Assembly (NCBI GenBank): GCA_035528035.1
Contig: DATKZI010000026.1
Coordinates: forward strand, 124,001 to 188,000
Origin: JABLTI01 sp035528035
Lineage (GTDB): Archaea; Asgardarchaeota; Heimdallarchaeia; JABLTI01
Direction of reading: 5' to 3'
Length of the DNA: 64,000 nt
The notes below the pieces were generated by a model. The model ran no database searches and was not told the origin of the DNA. It saw only the letters and a program-made list of their open reading frames with translations. Positions 25,215 through 33,537 of this stretch are shown piece by piece; within the stretch, counting starts at the first letter, position 1, and each line of letters begins with the position of its first letter. Made by a program: the position numbers and the translations under genes.

Positions 25215-27458
25215 TTATGTTTCACGTAACGCTTCTGATAAAAGCAAATCAATATTTTCTAATGTTAATTTTATTTTTTCTAACCCAAGATATTCCGTCA
25301 AAGGAAGCAAACTAGCAATTAAGGATTTCAGACCAACTTCCATTCTTAATATATCTCCCTCGAATAATTGATATTTTGTGACAACATCAAGAAAATCCCT
25401 TTTCAATATAACATGATCATATATTGGGCGTTGAAATTCTAAACTATTAAGATAGTTACCGTTAGATTCTATTATAGGTTCTATTTTGATACATTCTAAT
25501 AAAATAGTTGATAAATTAATTTTCTTTAAGAATAGATTGTTAAGCATCCAATCTTTAATATATTCAAATTTTTGTCTAGTAACTCCCATTTCAGCCCAGA
25601 TAGTTCCTTTAGACGTTGTTTCCAAAACGCCTGATACCTTTTCAGTAATGAATCCATCAATGATAAGCTTCTCTAATATTGAAAAATGTTTATTGATAAT
25701 AACCATTGAAATGTTTTTGGGGAGAAGATTTAAAATAAAAGATTTATGCCTACAAAACAATTTATCATTACATGAACATTGAAATTGATCGCTATTCTTT
25801 GTTACTAAAAATTTAGTATACTCATCTGATATTTGATATGTTTGATAAACATCATTTTCATAAATTTTTTCTAATTGTAAATTCTCATAAGGATAAAGAA
25901 TTTGTAAGATTTTCAAATATTCATTTTCAGTATCATTACTAGTTAGAAGTAATATTCTTAGTAATTGTTTTTGTTCAGCTCTTAAATGTTCACTGTTTTT
26001 AAATTCAAAATAACTTTTTTGTAATAATTCAATGAGTTCCTCCAATATAGGTTTATTAGTATAAATTAATGTTAAAATCATTTTCTCAAGTTCATCTATA
26101 CTATTTATTCGGCTAGAAATTTCATCAAATTTTGGTTTTACTAATTCTAATTTATTATTGATATTTTCCTTATTTTGATTCCAATATCGAGAAATAATAC
26201 TTTTCTTTTCTCTTCCATCAGTAGTTAAAACTGTACATTTACCATAATTGTCATAATTAGGTCTACCTGCTCTACCAGCTATTTGGTGAAAGGTATTTCT
26301 TGCTAACCATTCATTATTTGTTCTTTTAGTATCTAAAATGATTACCTCTCTAGCTGGAAGATTAACACCTGCTCCTAAAGTTTCTGTACAAAAAAGCACT
26401 TTAATATCATTTCTTTTAAAGAGCTCTTCAACAGCTTTTTTCGCTAATCTACTTAGTCCTGCATGATGTATACCCGTACCTTTTCCTGAAAGATTATAGA
26501 GAAACTGATTACCAATTGTTTCTTTATTTAAGGATAGACTTTCAAGAAATGATTGTATTTCTCCTTCGTTTATTCCACTATTTTCTTTGCATGTCTTATA
26601 GATAAAATCAGCATAAAATTGAGCATTTTCTTCGGTTTTTTTTCTAGTTCCGCAAAAGATTAACACTTGTGAATTGTTTTTTATGTTTTCTTCAATTATG
26701 TTCTTAACTTCTTTTTCAGGCAGAAGAGTTTGTTTGATGTTGAATTCCAATGGGATTAAACGTTCTTCACTAAAAATTAATTCTGCTTTTAACCATTGAG
26801 CAATATCATTTGGGTTTGCAACAGTTGCAGAAAGTAAAATTAAACGAACGTTATCTAATAAAGAAGTTAAAATTGTTTCAAGGACGGGCCCTCTTCCTTC
26901 ATTACTTATTATATGAAATTCATCAATTACAACATTTTGTATATAATTAATAATATTAGGCATTCGACCAATTATCGTTCTAAAACGTTCATATGTGGAA
27001 ATTAGTATATGACATTTTTCGATTTCTTTTTCATCAAAATCAACATCAGACATTGAAAGATGTATCTTTAGTTTATAATCCTTATAGCTTCTTGCTAGGT
27101 CATTAGCCTTTTCTTCTGCAATAGCTCGAAGCGGTACCAAGAAAACAGTTTTTCCTTTAAATTCAGAAATGGTTTTTATTTTTGTATAAGAAAATGTTTG
27201 AATTTCTTCTAGATTATCTGTTGGATTATTAATTGAATTCTCAAAAATAATATCTTTTAAAGCTATCATTTCAGCAATAAGTGTTTTACCAGCTCCACTA
27301 GGAGCAACGATCACTAAATTGTCTAATGAATCTAGGTAAGGCAAAGCTTTTTTTTGTATGTCTGTTAATCTTTGAATTTTTTTTAATCTCAAAATATCTT
27401 TAAACAAAGACTTAAACTGATTTTGTTGGGTTGATATTACCAATCTATTATCCTCCAA
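25215..27458 (-). CDS. Ski2-like superfamily 2 helicase with an embedded SWIM zinc-binding motif
   Basis: The helicase core shows motif I APSGAGKT (residues 52-59), the DExH box VVIDEFH (about 175), motif III LLSATVANPND, motif IV-V GIHHAGLSRLAKKAVEELF and TLGAGVNLPAR, and motif VI QIAGRAGRPNYDNYGK. These place it with Ski2/Hel308/Brr2-like helicases. Hel308 acts on stalled forks, while others act on RNA. In the C-terminal half, FQCSCNDKLFCRHKSFIL (about residues 557-574) fits the SWIM pattern CxCx(n)CxH. This combination is unusual for the family. A small cysteine-rich protein is encoded nine bases upstream. Confidence 0.88.
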   Translation of the reverse strand: MEDNRLVISTQQNQFKSLFKDILRLKKIQRLTDIQKKALPYLDSLDNLVIVAPSGAGKTLIAEMIALKDIIFENSINNPTDNLEEIQTFSYTKIKTISEFKGKTVFLVPLRAIAEEKANDLARSYKDYKLKIHLSMSDVDFDEKEIEKCHILISTYERFRTIIGRMPNIINYIQNVVIDEFHIISNEGRGPVLETILTSLLDNVRLILLSATVANPNDIAQWLKAELIFSEERLIPLEFNIKQTLLPEKEVKNIIEENIKNNSQVLIFCGTRKKTEENAQFYADFIYKTCKENSGINEGEIQSFLESLSLNKETIGNQFLYNLSGKGTGIHHAGLSRLAKKAVEELFKRNDIKVLFCTETLGAGVNLPAREVIILDTKRTNNEWLARNTFHQIAGRAGRPNYDNYGKCTVLTTDGREKKSIISRYWNQNKENINNKLELVKPKFDEISSRINSIDELEKMILTLIYTNKPILEELIELLQKSYFEFKNSEHLRAEQKQLLRILLLTSNDTENEYLKILQILYPYENLQLEKIYENDVYQTYQISDEYTKFLVTKNSDQFQCSCNDKLFCRHKSFILNLLPKNISMVIINKHFSILEKLIIDGFITEKVSGVLETTSKGTIWAEMGVTRQKFEYIKDWMLNNLFLKKINLSTILLECIKIEPIIESNGNYLNSLEFQRPIYDHVILKRDFLDVVTKYQLFEGDILRMEVGLKSLIASLLPLTEYLGLEKIKLTLENIDLLLSEALRET

Positions 27459-27467
27459 AAAAGCTTT

Positions 27468-27782
27468 TCAGCAATAATATAAATTCAAATCACTTATTGA
27501 CATCGTTTCTTGTGAGATAATTCTATTAGTTTTACGATTAAAATTATTCAAGGCATAATCAAATAACCCTCTATTAACCAATTCATCTGTTATAATTTCT
27601 TCATAGGATAGATATTCTTGACAACTATCATAATCACAAACCGGACATTTTGTAGTATTTATCGGAGTGCAATTATCATTTATACATCGAATATTATGCC
27701 ATTCAACAATTAAATTTTGATTTGTCATATTATGGATTTTAATCTTTATTTTTGATAATCCCTTTTGTCCTTCAATAAACAT
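27468..27782 (-). CDS. Small cysteine-rich protein, probable partner of the SWIM helicase
   Basis: The 104-aa protein has a beta-rich N-terminus (KIKIHNMTNQNLIVEWHNIRC). It continues with cysteines in CINDNCTPINTTKCPVCDYDSC, enough for one zinc site of the zinc-ribbon type. A helical region at about 62-90 follows. No family is recognised. It is nine bases upstream of the helicase gene on the same strand, so the two are almost certainly co-translated. Confidence 0.75.
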   Translation of the reverse strand: MFIEGQKGLSKIKIKIHNMTNQNLIVEWHNIRCINDNCTPINTTKCPVCDYDSCQEYLSYEEIITDELVNRGLFDYALNNFNRKTNRIISQETMSISDLNLYYC

Positions 27783-27914
27783 TTATTTTTTTCACCTTGC
27801 GTCGTTCACTAAATTTCTGATTCCAAATTACATTATTTCATTAGGAAATGGTTATTTTTATTTAAAAATGAATAAATCGAAAAGAAGTATTTCCAGGATT
27901 TCTTCATTAGAAAT

Positions 27915-28454
27915 CTACTTTTTATTTTTCCTAGATCGTATAGCTATTGTTAAGATTAATAATGCAAAACAACTTGAAAAATTTAATACTTTCCAAGGTA
28001 CTGGGTCTGATGTTTGGGAAGGATCAGTTCCAATAATATATGGAAAACCATTATCTTTCCATCCATTAAAACCATCTTCCATATTAGACACATTATTATA
28101 ACCATATTCACATAATTTTTGAGCTGCAGTTTTTGAACGTAAACCATCATCACAATAAACCAATATACCAGTTTCATTCGAACTAGGTAATATTTCTTTA
28201 GAATAGCTTAAATAATAGACATTTATGTTTATAGCTCCTAAAATATGTCCATCTTCATAAAATTCATAGCTTGAACGAACATCTAGAAGGAAGATATTTG
28301 GATCAATTTCCAAGCGATTTTTTGCTTCAATAGAAGAGATATTTTCATAATCTACTCCCGTAACTTGATTAATATTTTGAATTAAAATTATTCCACATAT
28401 AATAAGTGAAAGAACCCATTTACCCCTTAGTTTATTTCTAAATAATATTCTCAT
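27915..28454 (-). CDS. Secreted, membrane-tethered rhodanese-domain protein
   Basis: A signal peptide or N-terminal anchor (KWVLSLIICGIILIQNINQV) leads into a single rhodanese domain (about residues 40-145). It contains FLLDVRSSYEFYEDGHILGAINI and the active-site loop VYCDDGLRS with its catalytic Cys. A C-terminal membrane segment (SCFALLILTIAI) and a basic tail (RSRKNKK) follow. The catalytic domain is therefore outside the cell. Such proteins transfer or carry sulfane sulfur; the physiological donor is unknown. Confidence 0.85.
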   Translation of the reverse strand: MRILFRNKLRGKWVLSLIICGIILIQNINQVTGVDYENISSIEAKNRLEIDPNIFLLDVRSSYEFYEDGHILGAININVYYLSYSKEILPSSNETGILVYCDDGLRSKTAAQKLCEYGYNNVSNMEDGFNGWKDNGFPYIIGTDPSQTSDPVPWKVLNFSSCFALLILTIAIRSRKNKK

Positions 28455-28602
28455 TGAGCTTGGTTCCTTAGATAATTAACTACCTATTAATGATTTAAAG
28501 GTAATATTATTTAATAAATTCGTTTTGTAATTAAAAAAATTTAACTAAAAATACCAACATTATTATTAATTATTAATGAATATGAAACAAGAGTGAATTA
28601 TA

Positions 28603-29049
28603 ATGTCATTAACACCAAAATCTCAGATAGAAATAATAATGGTTCCACCTACAATGGTTGATGAAAGTGATAATATAGCAATTATAGCCAAAGTGCTATT
28701 ACAATCCAATAAGGGCTGTGTCTTTGTTACCAGCATTGGTGAGGTTGTTGGCATTATTACCGAGCGAGATGTTTTACGAGTTATTTTAAAGGAAGGAGGA
28801 ATGATTTCCCCGGATATTGAAGCAAAAGATTTCATGGTTAGACCAGTTGTAACCATATCAAAATCAGCTACTATCTCTCAAGCAGATGATTTAATGGAAC
28901 AAACAGGGGTAAATCGTTTGGCTGTTGTTGAAAAAGAAGATTCATTAATTGTAGTCGGATTAATTGATACTGAGATGATTCGCGCTTCAGTCAAAATAGA
29001 ACTTCTAAAGACTCTTAAGAGAAGGCAAAAGTATCTTCAAAATCAATGA
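28603..29049 (+). CDS. Two-CBS-domain protein
   Basis: The 148-aa chain is a tandem pair of CBS domains: CVFVTSIGEVVGIITERDVLRVIL in the first and NRLAVVEKEDSLIVVGLIDTEMI in the second, joined by ARPVVTI-like MVRPVVTISKSATISQADDLM. CBS pairs bind adenine nucleotides and usually regulate another protein. No effector domain is fused, so it acts on a partner encoded elsewhere. It is divergent from the rhodanese gene and convergent with the nuclease gene. Confidence 0.92.
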   Translation: MSLTPKSQIEIIMVPPTMVDESDNIAIIAKVLLQSNKGCVFVTSIGEVVGIITERDVLRVILKEGGMISPDIEAKDFMVRPVVTISKSATISQADDLMEQTGVNRLAVVEKEDSLIVVGLIDTEMIRASVKIELLKTLKRRQKYLQNQ

Positions 29050-29074
29050 TTTTTACAATCATTTTTTCTTTTTA
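29045..29074. terminator. Short hairpin and T tract between convergent genes
   Basis: AATGAT (29045-29050) pairs with ATCATT (29058-29063) and is followed by a T-rich tract. It overlaps the stop codon of the CBS gene. The stem is short and AT-rich, so the T tract may be the main signal. Confidence 0.4.
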
Positions 29075-30006
29075 TTTTCTTCCTTGTTAAGATATCTCCG
29101 TAAGAAGTAAGAACATTTTTCTGTAAATTGACAATAATTACACATCCACTGTTGTTGACTATCACTTGGATTCCTTGCTTTTAACCAGTAGCCTAATGCC
29201 CATTCCATATCTACTTCAAAGCTTTCTTCATGAAATAGTGTTCGATCAGAATAAACAACAGACTGATCTTCTTGATGTAAATAGATTGCTTCAAGATTAG
29301 GTGATAAGCTAGGTAATGTAGTATATATTTGGAAAGACTCATCAAGTAATTGATGTGGAGAATATTTTCTTAACAATTCTTTCATATCCTCTGGTAATTG
29401 AGCTAATAATTCCTCTGAAGGAGCTATATTTTCAGGCATCTCAAAGTATTTTTTAAACATTTCAGAGGTAAATTTCCCTTCAATTAAATCTCTTAAAAGA
29501 TGCCAATATACTTGTAATTGAATACGATTGCGCCTTTTTTGCTCATAGGTTGGAGGTTTCTTTGATTTTCTTGTTTTATAATCTGTTATCATTAATTGTC
29601 TTTTTTCATCAAAATTTTCTACTGTCAATTGGTCAATAATTCCTAAAATTGGTATATTATTTAATTCGCCTATTACAGGCAACTCTCGTGTTATACCTTT
29701 CAATTCTAACGTTCTTAATTTGGTATAAATTTGAAGGATATAGGTAATAATACTATCCTCAGGTGTTGTAGTAATAACCTCAATAACAGGACCAAGTTCT
29801 TCCTCCAATGAGCGATGAATTTCACTACCTGTTATCATTACTTCAGTAGGTTCTAAACCAAGATGTAATCTAAGGTGAAGTTGCATCTCACACCAAAATT
29901 GATCAGCAATTTTAGTTGGAGATAAATTTTTCACATCAGGAGCTTTTTCGCTAATAGTGATAGGTAATTCTTCCTCTTCTTCATAAAATGGAGGTTCTTT
30001 TGTCAT
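29059..30006 (-). CDS. PD-(D/E)XK nuclease with a four-cysteine Fe-S site, Exo5/Cas4-like
   Basis: The protein has the RecB/Cas4/Exo5 nuclease pattern. A first Cys sits in IADQFWCEMQLHLRL (residue 39). GSEIHRSLEEELG supplies the His motif, GIIDQLTVE the Asp, TDYKTRKSKK the Asp-Tyr-Lys centre (about residue 155), and QLQVYWHLL the QxxxY motif. Three more Cys lie near the C-terminus in WMCNYCQFTEKC (about 291-302). The cysteine spacing implies a [4Fe-4S] cluster as in Exo5, AddB and Cas4. Its 315-aa length and the WCEMQ and EIHRSLEEE blocks are closest to Exo5, a single-strand exonuclease. There are no CRISPR genes nearby. Confidence 0.85.
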   Translation of the reverse strand: MTKEPPFYEEEEELPITISEKAPDVKNLSPTKIADQFWCEMQLHLRLHLGLEPTEVMITGSEIHRSLEEELGPVIEVITTTPEDSIITYILQIYTKLRTLELKGITRELPVIGELNNIPILGIIDQLTVENFDEKRQLMITDYKTRKSKKPPTYEQKRRNRIQLQVYWHLLRDLIEGKFTSEMFKKYFEMPENIAPSEELLAQLPEDMKELLRKYSPHQLLDESFQIYTTLPSLSPNLEAIYLHQEDQSVVYSDRTLFHEESFEVDMEWALGYWLKARNPSDSQQQWMCNYCQFTEKCSYFLRRYLNKEENKKKK

Positions 30007-30109
30007 AATGACCTAATCATTTCTTTAATTATTTTTAATGTTTGTTATCCCCAAAATTAACTTAAGGGGAGTTTTTATTTTCAAATAAAAATGCTATTTT
30101 GATAATAAA

Positions 30110-30394
30110 ATGGGTTTGAGAATTCCTAGTTATTTTATAGAGACAAAATTAGATTTTTTAGATAACTTACTAGATTTACCAAACAATATTGGTCGAATAA
30201 TGAGTAACGCAGCTGCTATTCTTATAATTCTTTGTTTTATCCTAGGAACTATCTTAGCAATTATTGGTCTTATTAAATGGGCTACTGGTTGGGATGATCG
30301 AGGTGGTAAGAAATCTATTGTTAGAGGAGTAATACTTGTTATTTTATCATTAGTTGGTGGCAGTGTTGGTATTACTGTAATATCTTTCACATAG
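30110..30394 (+). CDS. Small two-helix membrane protein
   Basis: The 94-aa protein has an amphipathic N-terminus and two membrane helices (about residues 35-56 and 73-92). They are joined by the charged loop KWATGWDDRGGKKSIVRG. This layout resembles pilin-like TrbC/VirB2 or other small double-span proteins, but there is no processing motif and no secretion operon nearby. The start has no ribosome binding site; an A/T-rich promoter lies just upstream, so the mRNA may be leaderless. Confidence 0.65.
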   Translation: MGLRIPSYFIETKLDFLDNLLDLPNNIGRIMSNAAAILIILCFILGTILAIIGLIKWATGWDDRGGKKSIVRGVILVILSLVGGSVGITVISFT

Positions 30395-30478
30395 ATTAGT
30401 TTTTGTTCTTACTACAAGATTAATATTTCACTAAGCAATCCTATTATTATATATTCAATAAGCTTTAGGAGATTTTTT

Positions 30479-31780
30479 ATGGTTCAACTAAAATTACCAA
30501 GAAAATGGTTTATAGCAATTGTGGGTGTAGCTAATTGGCTTGAAAAAGCTCAAACAATTCCATATCAAGAATTTTTCGATTTACAAAAAATTATAGATGA
30601 TTTTCTTACGAAAACATATAGAGCATTTAGAAAAAAAGGGGCTTTAGTAGGAAGTTTACTTTGGTCGCAAGAAAATCTCGCACCAATGTTTTTATTAGAA
30701 GCAACTAAAATGAATGAGAATTTTTTGAAAGAACAACGAGCGATATTCAACAATATCACCGAAAAAATTAATGCTAGTTTATCATCTGAAGAAAGAAACT
30801 CCTCACTAGGAAAGAATCTTCAAGAAATTTCACTAGAAAGTCGGATATTAATTCTTGAGGGAATTATTCCTGATGATGAGTTTTTCCCAAATGAACAGCA
30901 AATAGCTAAAGTCTTTAGTGATGCATTAAATGCTGAATTTATTACTATAAAACGAGCAGAACATGATTTTGAAGGAAGAAAGAATTGGTTAAGTGCTTTA
31001 GATAGTGTTATTTCTCGAGAGTTTACAATTGATGTAGGACCAATAAAGAAGCTCAAAGAAGCTAAGGAAATAGAAGGCAAAAGATTTTATGATAAAAAGG
31101 TTCCCGGTGATTTTGAGAAAATAGTTCGGATACTTTCAGAAGCAATTCCTTATAGAGCAAGTTTATTTGAAGTCGAAAAACTATCAAATTCTGCTTTTGA
31201 TACACGAGAATCTTTAGGGCATATTATTATTCAATACTTATCTACTGAGGGTGATTTTCCAATAAAAATCGATAATAGATCTACAACACATGATCGACTA
31301 GGAAGGAAATTGGAAAATTATCAATGGGTTCTTGAAAATGGTATTGATTGGAAAGACTTGGATAAATTGTTTCTTAACTCAAAAGAAATAATGTATGAGA
31401 AAGTAGAGAAAATAATAACAGATGTAGGTGGAATTAAATTAGATGCTCTTTGGACAGAAAGAGATATTTCAAACAATGCTTTCTTTTTGTCTAAATTTAC
31501 ATTCACAGAAGATGTAATGAAACAATTAAGAGATTTTCTTAGTAACCCACGAAAACATCTTGAAGCTCAAATAGGGCCAGGAACAACAGAATTATTTGAA
31601 ATCTGGCAAAAAGCAGGATTACATTTCAATATCCTAATATTTGAAGTAAAAGGACTCGATCAAGATGAGGATAAAATACTCTCAAATTGGTTTAAGTCAC
31701 TAAAAGACCGTCAAATACCTGGACCCAGTTATAGTGCTGAAAAAGAGGTTATAGAAGCAAGACACTTTCGACCGTTATAG
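30479..31780 (+). CDS. Uncharacterised soluble protein (433 aa)
   Basis: I do not recognise this protein. It is mainly helical, without signal peptide or membrane segment. A first part (about residues 1-135) is rich in amphipathic helices. A middle part contains FEGRKNWLSALDSVISREF, and the second half includes DFEKIVRILSEAIPYRASLFEVEKLS, which looks like a small helix-turn-helix unit. The C-terminal third has alternating strands and helices. The ATG at 30479 follows TAGGAGA. It stands after a small membrane-protein gene on the same strand. Confidence 0.7.
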   Translation: MVQLKLPRKWFIAIVGVANWLEKAQTIPYQEFFDLQKIIDDFLTKTYRAFRKKGALVGSLLWSQENLAPMFLLEATKMNENFLKEQRAIFNNITEKINASLSSEERNSSLGKNLQEISLESRILILEGIIPDDEFFPNEQQIAKVFSDALNAEFITIKRAEHDFEGRKNWLSALDSVISREFTIDVGPIKKLKEAKEIEGKRFYDKKVPGDFEKIVRILSEAIPYRASLFEVEKLSNSAFDTRESLGHIIIQYLSTEGDFPIKIDNRSTTHDRLGRKLENYQWVLENGIDWKDLDKLFLNSKEIMYEKVEKIITDVGGIKLDALWTERDISNNAFFLSKFTFTEDVMKQLRDFLSNPRKHLEAQIGPGTTELFEIWQKAGLHFNILIFEVKGLDQDEDKILSNWFKSLKDRQIPGPSYSAEKEVIEARHFRPL

Positions 31781-31895
31781 AAGAAGCAACTCTATTTTTC
31801 CTTTTTTCCACAGATAATCTCTTTTTTGTGCTTATTTTTTTCATCATCAATTCTTTAAAAGCAATTTTGTGGCAATACCTTTTGAGTGATGTGAT

Positions 31896-32159
31896 ATGAT
31901 AACTCAATTACAAGGCTATGAAGCGAGACTGATTCAAGAAGTCTGGGGCGAATTATGTATTGAATGCGATTGTCGTGCCCGACCAAACATCCAATTCTAT
32001 CAATTGAAAAATGAGCAAGTAGCAGTATTAAATTGTCCGAAATGTGATTTCACTATTGTAGTAGTAGAAGTCGATAAATTAAATAGTTCTGCTCTAAAAA
32101 ATGATTTAGAAAATCATAGCGATGCTTTAATTGCAACCCATTCATCCTTAAAAATCTAA
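31896..32159 (+). CDS. Small zinc-ribbon protein
   Basis: The 87-aa protein has one clear zinc-ribbon: CIECDCR (about residues 22-28) and CPKCDF (about 49-54), joined by beta strands NIQFYQLKNEQVAVLN. A helical tail follows. Zinc ribbons of this size serve in transcription, translation or as adaptors. The start at ATG 31896 has GAGTGATGTGAT just upstream. There is no linked operon. Confidence 0.72.
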   Translation: MITQLQGYEARLIQEVWGELCIECDCRARPNIQFYQLKNEQVAVLNCPKCDFTIVVVEVDKLNSSALKNDLENHSDALIATHSSLKI

Positions 32160-32236
32160 ACAGATCGTTGTTTACTCAATTCCCCAGTCCTTAAACCTAA
32201 ACAAACCAATAAAAGCAATTCAGAAAAAAGAAAAAA

Positions 32237-32250
32237 TACGGGCCCCCGTA
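32237..32250. repeat. GC-rich inverted repeat in a non-coding gap
   Basis: TACGGGCCCCCGTA lies between the zinc-ribbon gene and a membrane-protein gene. It can form a stem of TACGG with CCGTA around GCCC. On the minus strand it is followed by a run of Ts, which would make an intrinsic terminator, although no minus-strand gene is seen to its right. Confidence 0.5.
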
Positions 32251-32361
32251 GAAAATAAAATATTTATTTGAATTGTAATAAAATATGCTCAAAAACAAAG
32301 GATTTAATATGAGAATATATCAATATTCTTTAGATTACAATGAATGTTATGGTGAGTGAAA

Positions 32362-32904
32362 TTGGGTAAAGCTATAGTAATAATCCTCGCAGCCATTTCC
32401 CTCGTGGTTGTACCAGTAAGTCTATTTTATGTAAAAGATGTTGGTGTTTATACACTTGAATTTCAAGGGCGCTTCTTTGATGCGAAAATCGGTGGTGAAT
32501 CTGGTTTTGGCTTTTTCAAATTTGTAAGTACTGGTACAAATATGTTTAGTCCTCAGGCATGGAATAGTGCCTTTACAGATCAAACAGTTCTAGGACTACA
32601 AGCAGGAACTCTGATGATGATTTTATGGTATGTAAGTATGGGCTTAATGATTATTGGAATTATTGTTGCCTTCTTTAAAATTAAATTATCTGGCTTATTC
32701 TTTGTGCTAGCATTTATAACAGATGGATTACAAGCACTAATATGGTATTTAGGTATGAAACAAGCAATATCTCCAGAGTTGATGTTTCCAATTCCTGTGA
32801 GTGTTTTATTCCTATTAGTTACATTTGTTCTTGCTTTCACTTCAAAGAAAAAGGAATCCTATTATTATTCACCAGGATATTCCTATGGCTATGGTCGAAG
32901 GTAG
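32362..32904 (+). CDS. Four-helix membrane protein with a Tyr-rich tail
   Basis: The topology is four membrane helices with a large first extracellular loop (about residues 24-80, rich in Gly and Phe). A short cytoplasmic tail ends in YYYSPGYSYGYGRR. Such a layout recalls claudin/PMP22-like tetraspans, but no claudin signature is present. I place the start at TTG 32362, because GGTGA at 32351-32355 is well spaced for it; GTG 32356 overlaps that site. No operon partners are obvious. Confidence 0.7.
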   Translation: MGKAIVIILAAISLVVVPVSLFYVKDVGVYTLEFQGRFFDAKIGGESGFGFFKFVSTGTNMFSPQAWNSAFTDQTVLGLQAGTLMMILWYVSMGLMIIGIIVAFFKIKLSGLFFVLAFITDGLQALIWYLGMKQAISPELMFPIPVSVLFLLVTFVLAFTSKKKESYYYSPGYSYGYGRR

Positions 32905-33066
32905 AATTTAATAAAAATCCTTTAGAAGTAGATCGGGATCTCCCCTTTAACTACTTCCTTTTTCCTTCTTTTTAAGAAATACTCTTTTTTTTTATCAAAA
33001 GTCAGAATACTTTCGGTCATCTCATTCCCTTATTAGTTCTTTTTAAAGAAAATGACCTATATTTAT

Positions 33067-33086
33067 TTGGGAATCGGTCTTCCCAA
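33067..33086 (+). promoter_or_regulatory. Hairpin in the 5' leader of the TPR gene
   Basis: TTGGGAA (33067-33073) pairs with TTCCCAA (33080-33086) around a 6-nt loop. It lies 25 bases upstream of the ATG and could affect initiation of the downstream small TPR protein. Confidence 0.35.
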
Positions 33087-33111
33087 GGAAAGTTAAAGGG
33101 TCAAATAAAAG

Positions 33112-33441
33112 ATGGCATGTGAAGTAAATCAAACCTCAATTGAAATGGGCATGTTAGCAATGGAAAATCGTGATTATATAACCGCGACACAAATTTTCTC
33201 AAATGCTATTATAGAAGTCAATAATTCAAATCCTGATTATTGGTGTTGCCTTGCTGAGTCACTATTTTATCAGTCACACTTTGAAAGTGCTCTACAATGT
33301 TGGCATGAAGCTGCTGCTAAAAACCCAACCAGTAAAGAAATTTGGGTAAGAATCAGTGCTTTATATGCATTATTAGAACAAGATGATTTGGCAATTCATT
33401 ATTATAAGATCTCAGAAGATTTGCCTATTGATGATGAATAA
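33112..33441 (+). CDS. Small TPR protein
   Basis: The 109-aa protein is made of about three tetratricopeptide units: EMGMLAMENRDYITATQIFSNAI, DYWCCLAESLFYQSHFESALQCWHEAAAKNP and EIWVRISALYALLEQDDLAIHYYKISE. It has no other domain. TPR proteins of this size act as adaptors. It stands alone on the plus strand, with a small hairpin in its leader. Confidence 0.85.
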   Translation: MACEVNQTSIEMGMLAMENRDYITATQIFSNAIIEVNNSNPDYWCCLAESLFYQSHFESALQCWHEAAAKNPTSKEIWVRISALYALLEQDDLAIHYYKISEDLPIDDE

Positions 33442-33537
33442 TTAACTTAAATGATAATTTGCATAAGTAATTTATTTATTCTAGTGCTGATATAGTCTAA
33501 CTAGTTTGATTAAAACTATTGTAGCGAGGTATGTTAT

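Noticed and set aside
29059..30006. Cas4 of a CRISPR system
   Set aside because: No repeats, spacers or other cas genes are visible in the window, and N- and C-terminal blocks look more like Exo5.
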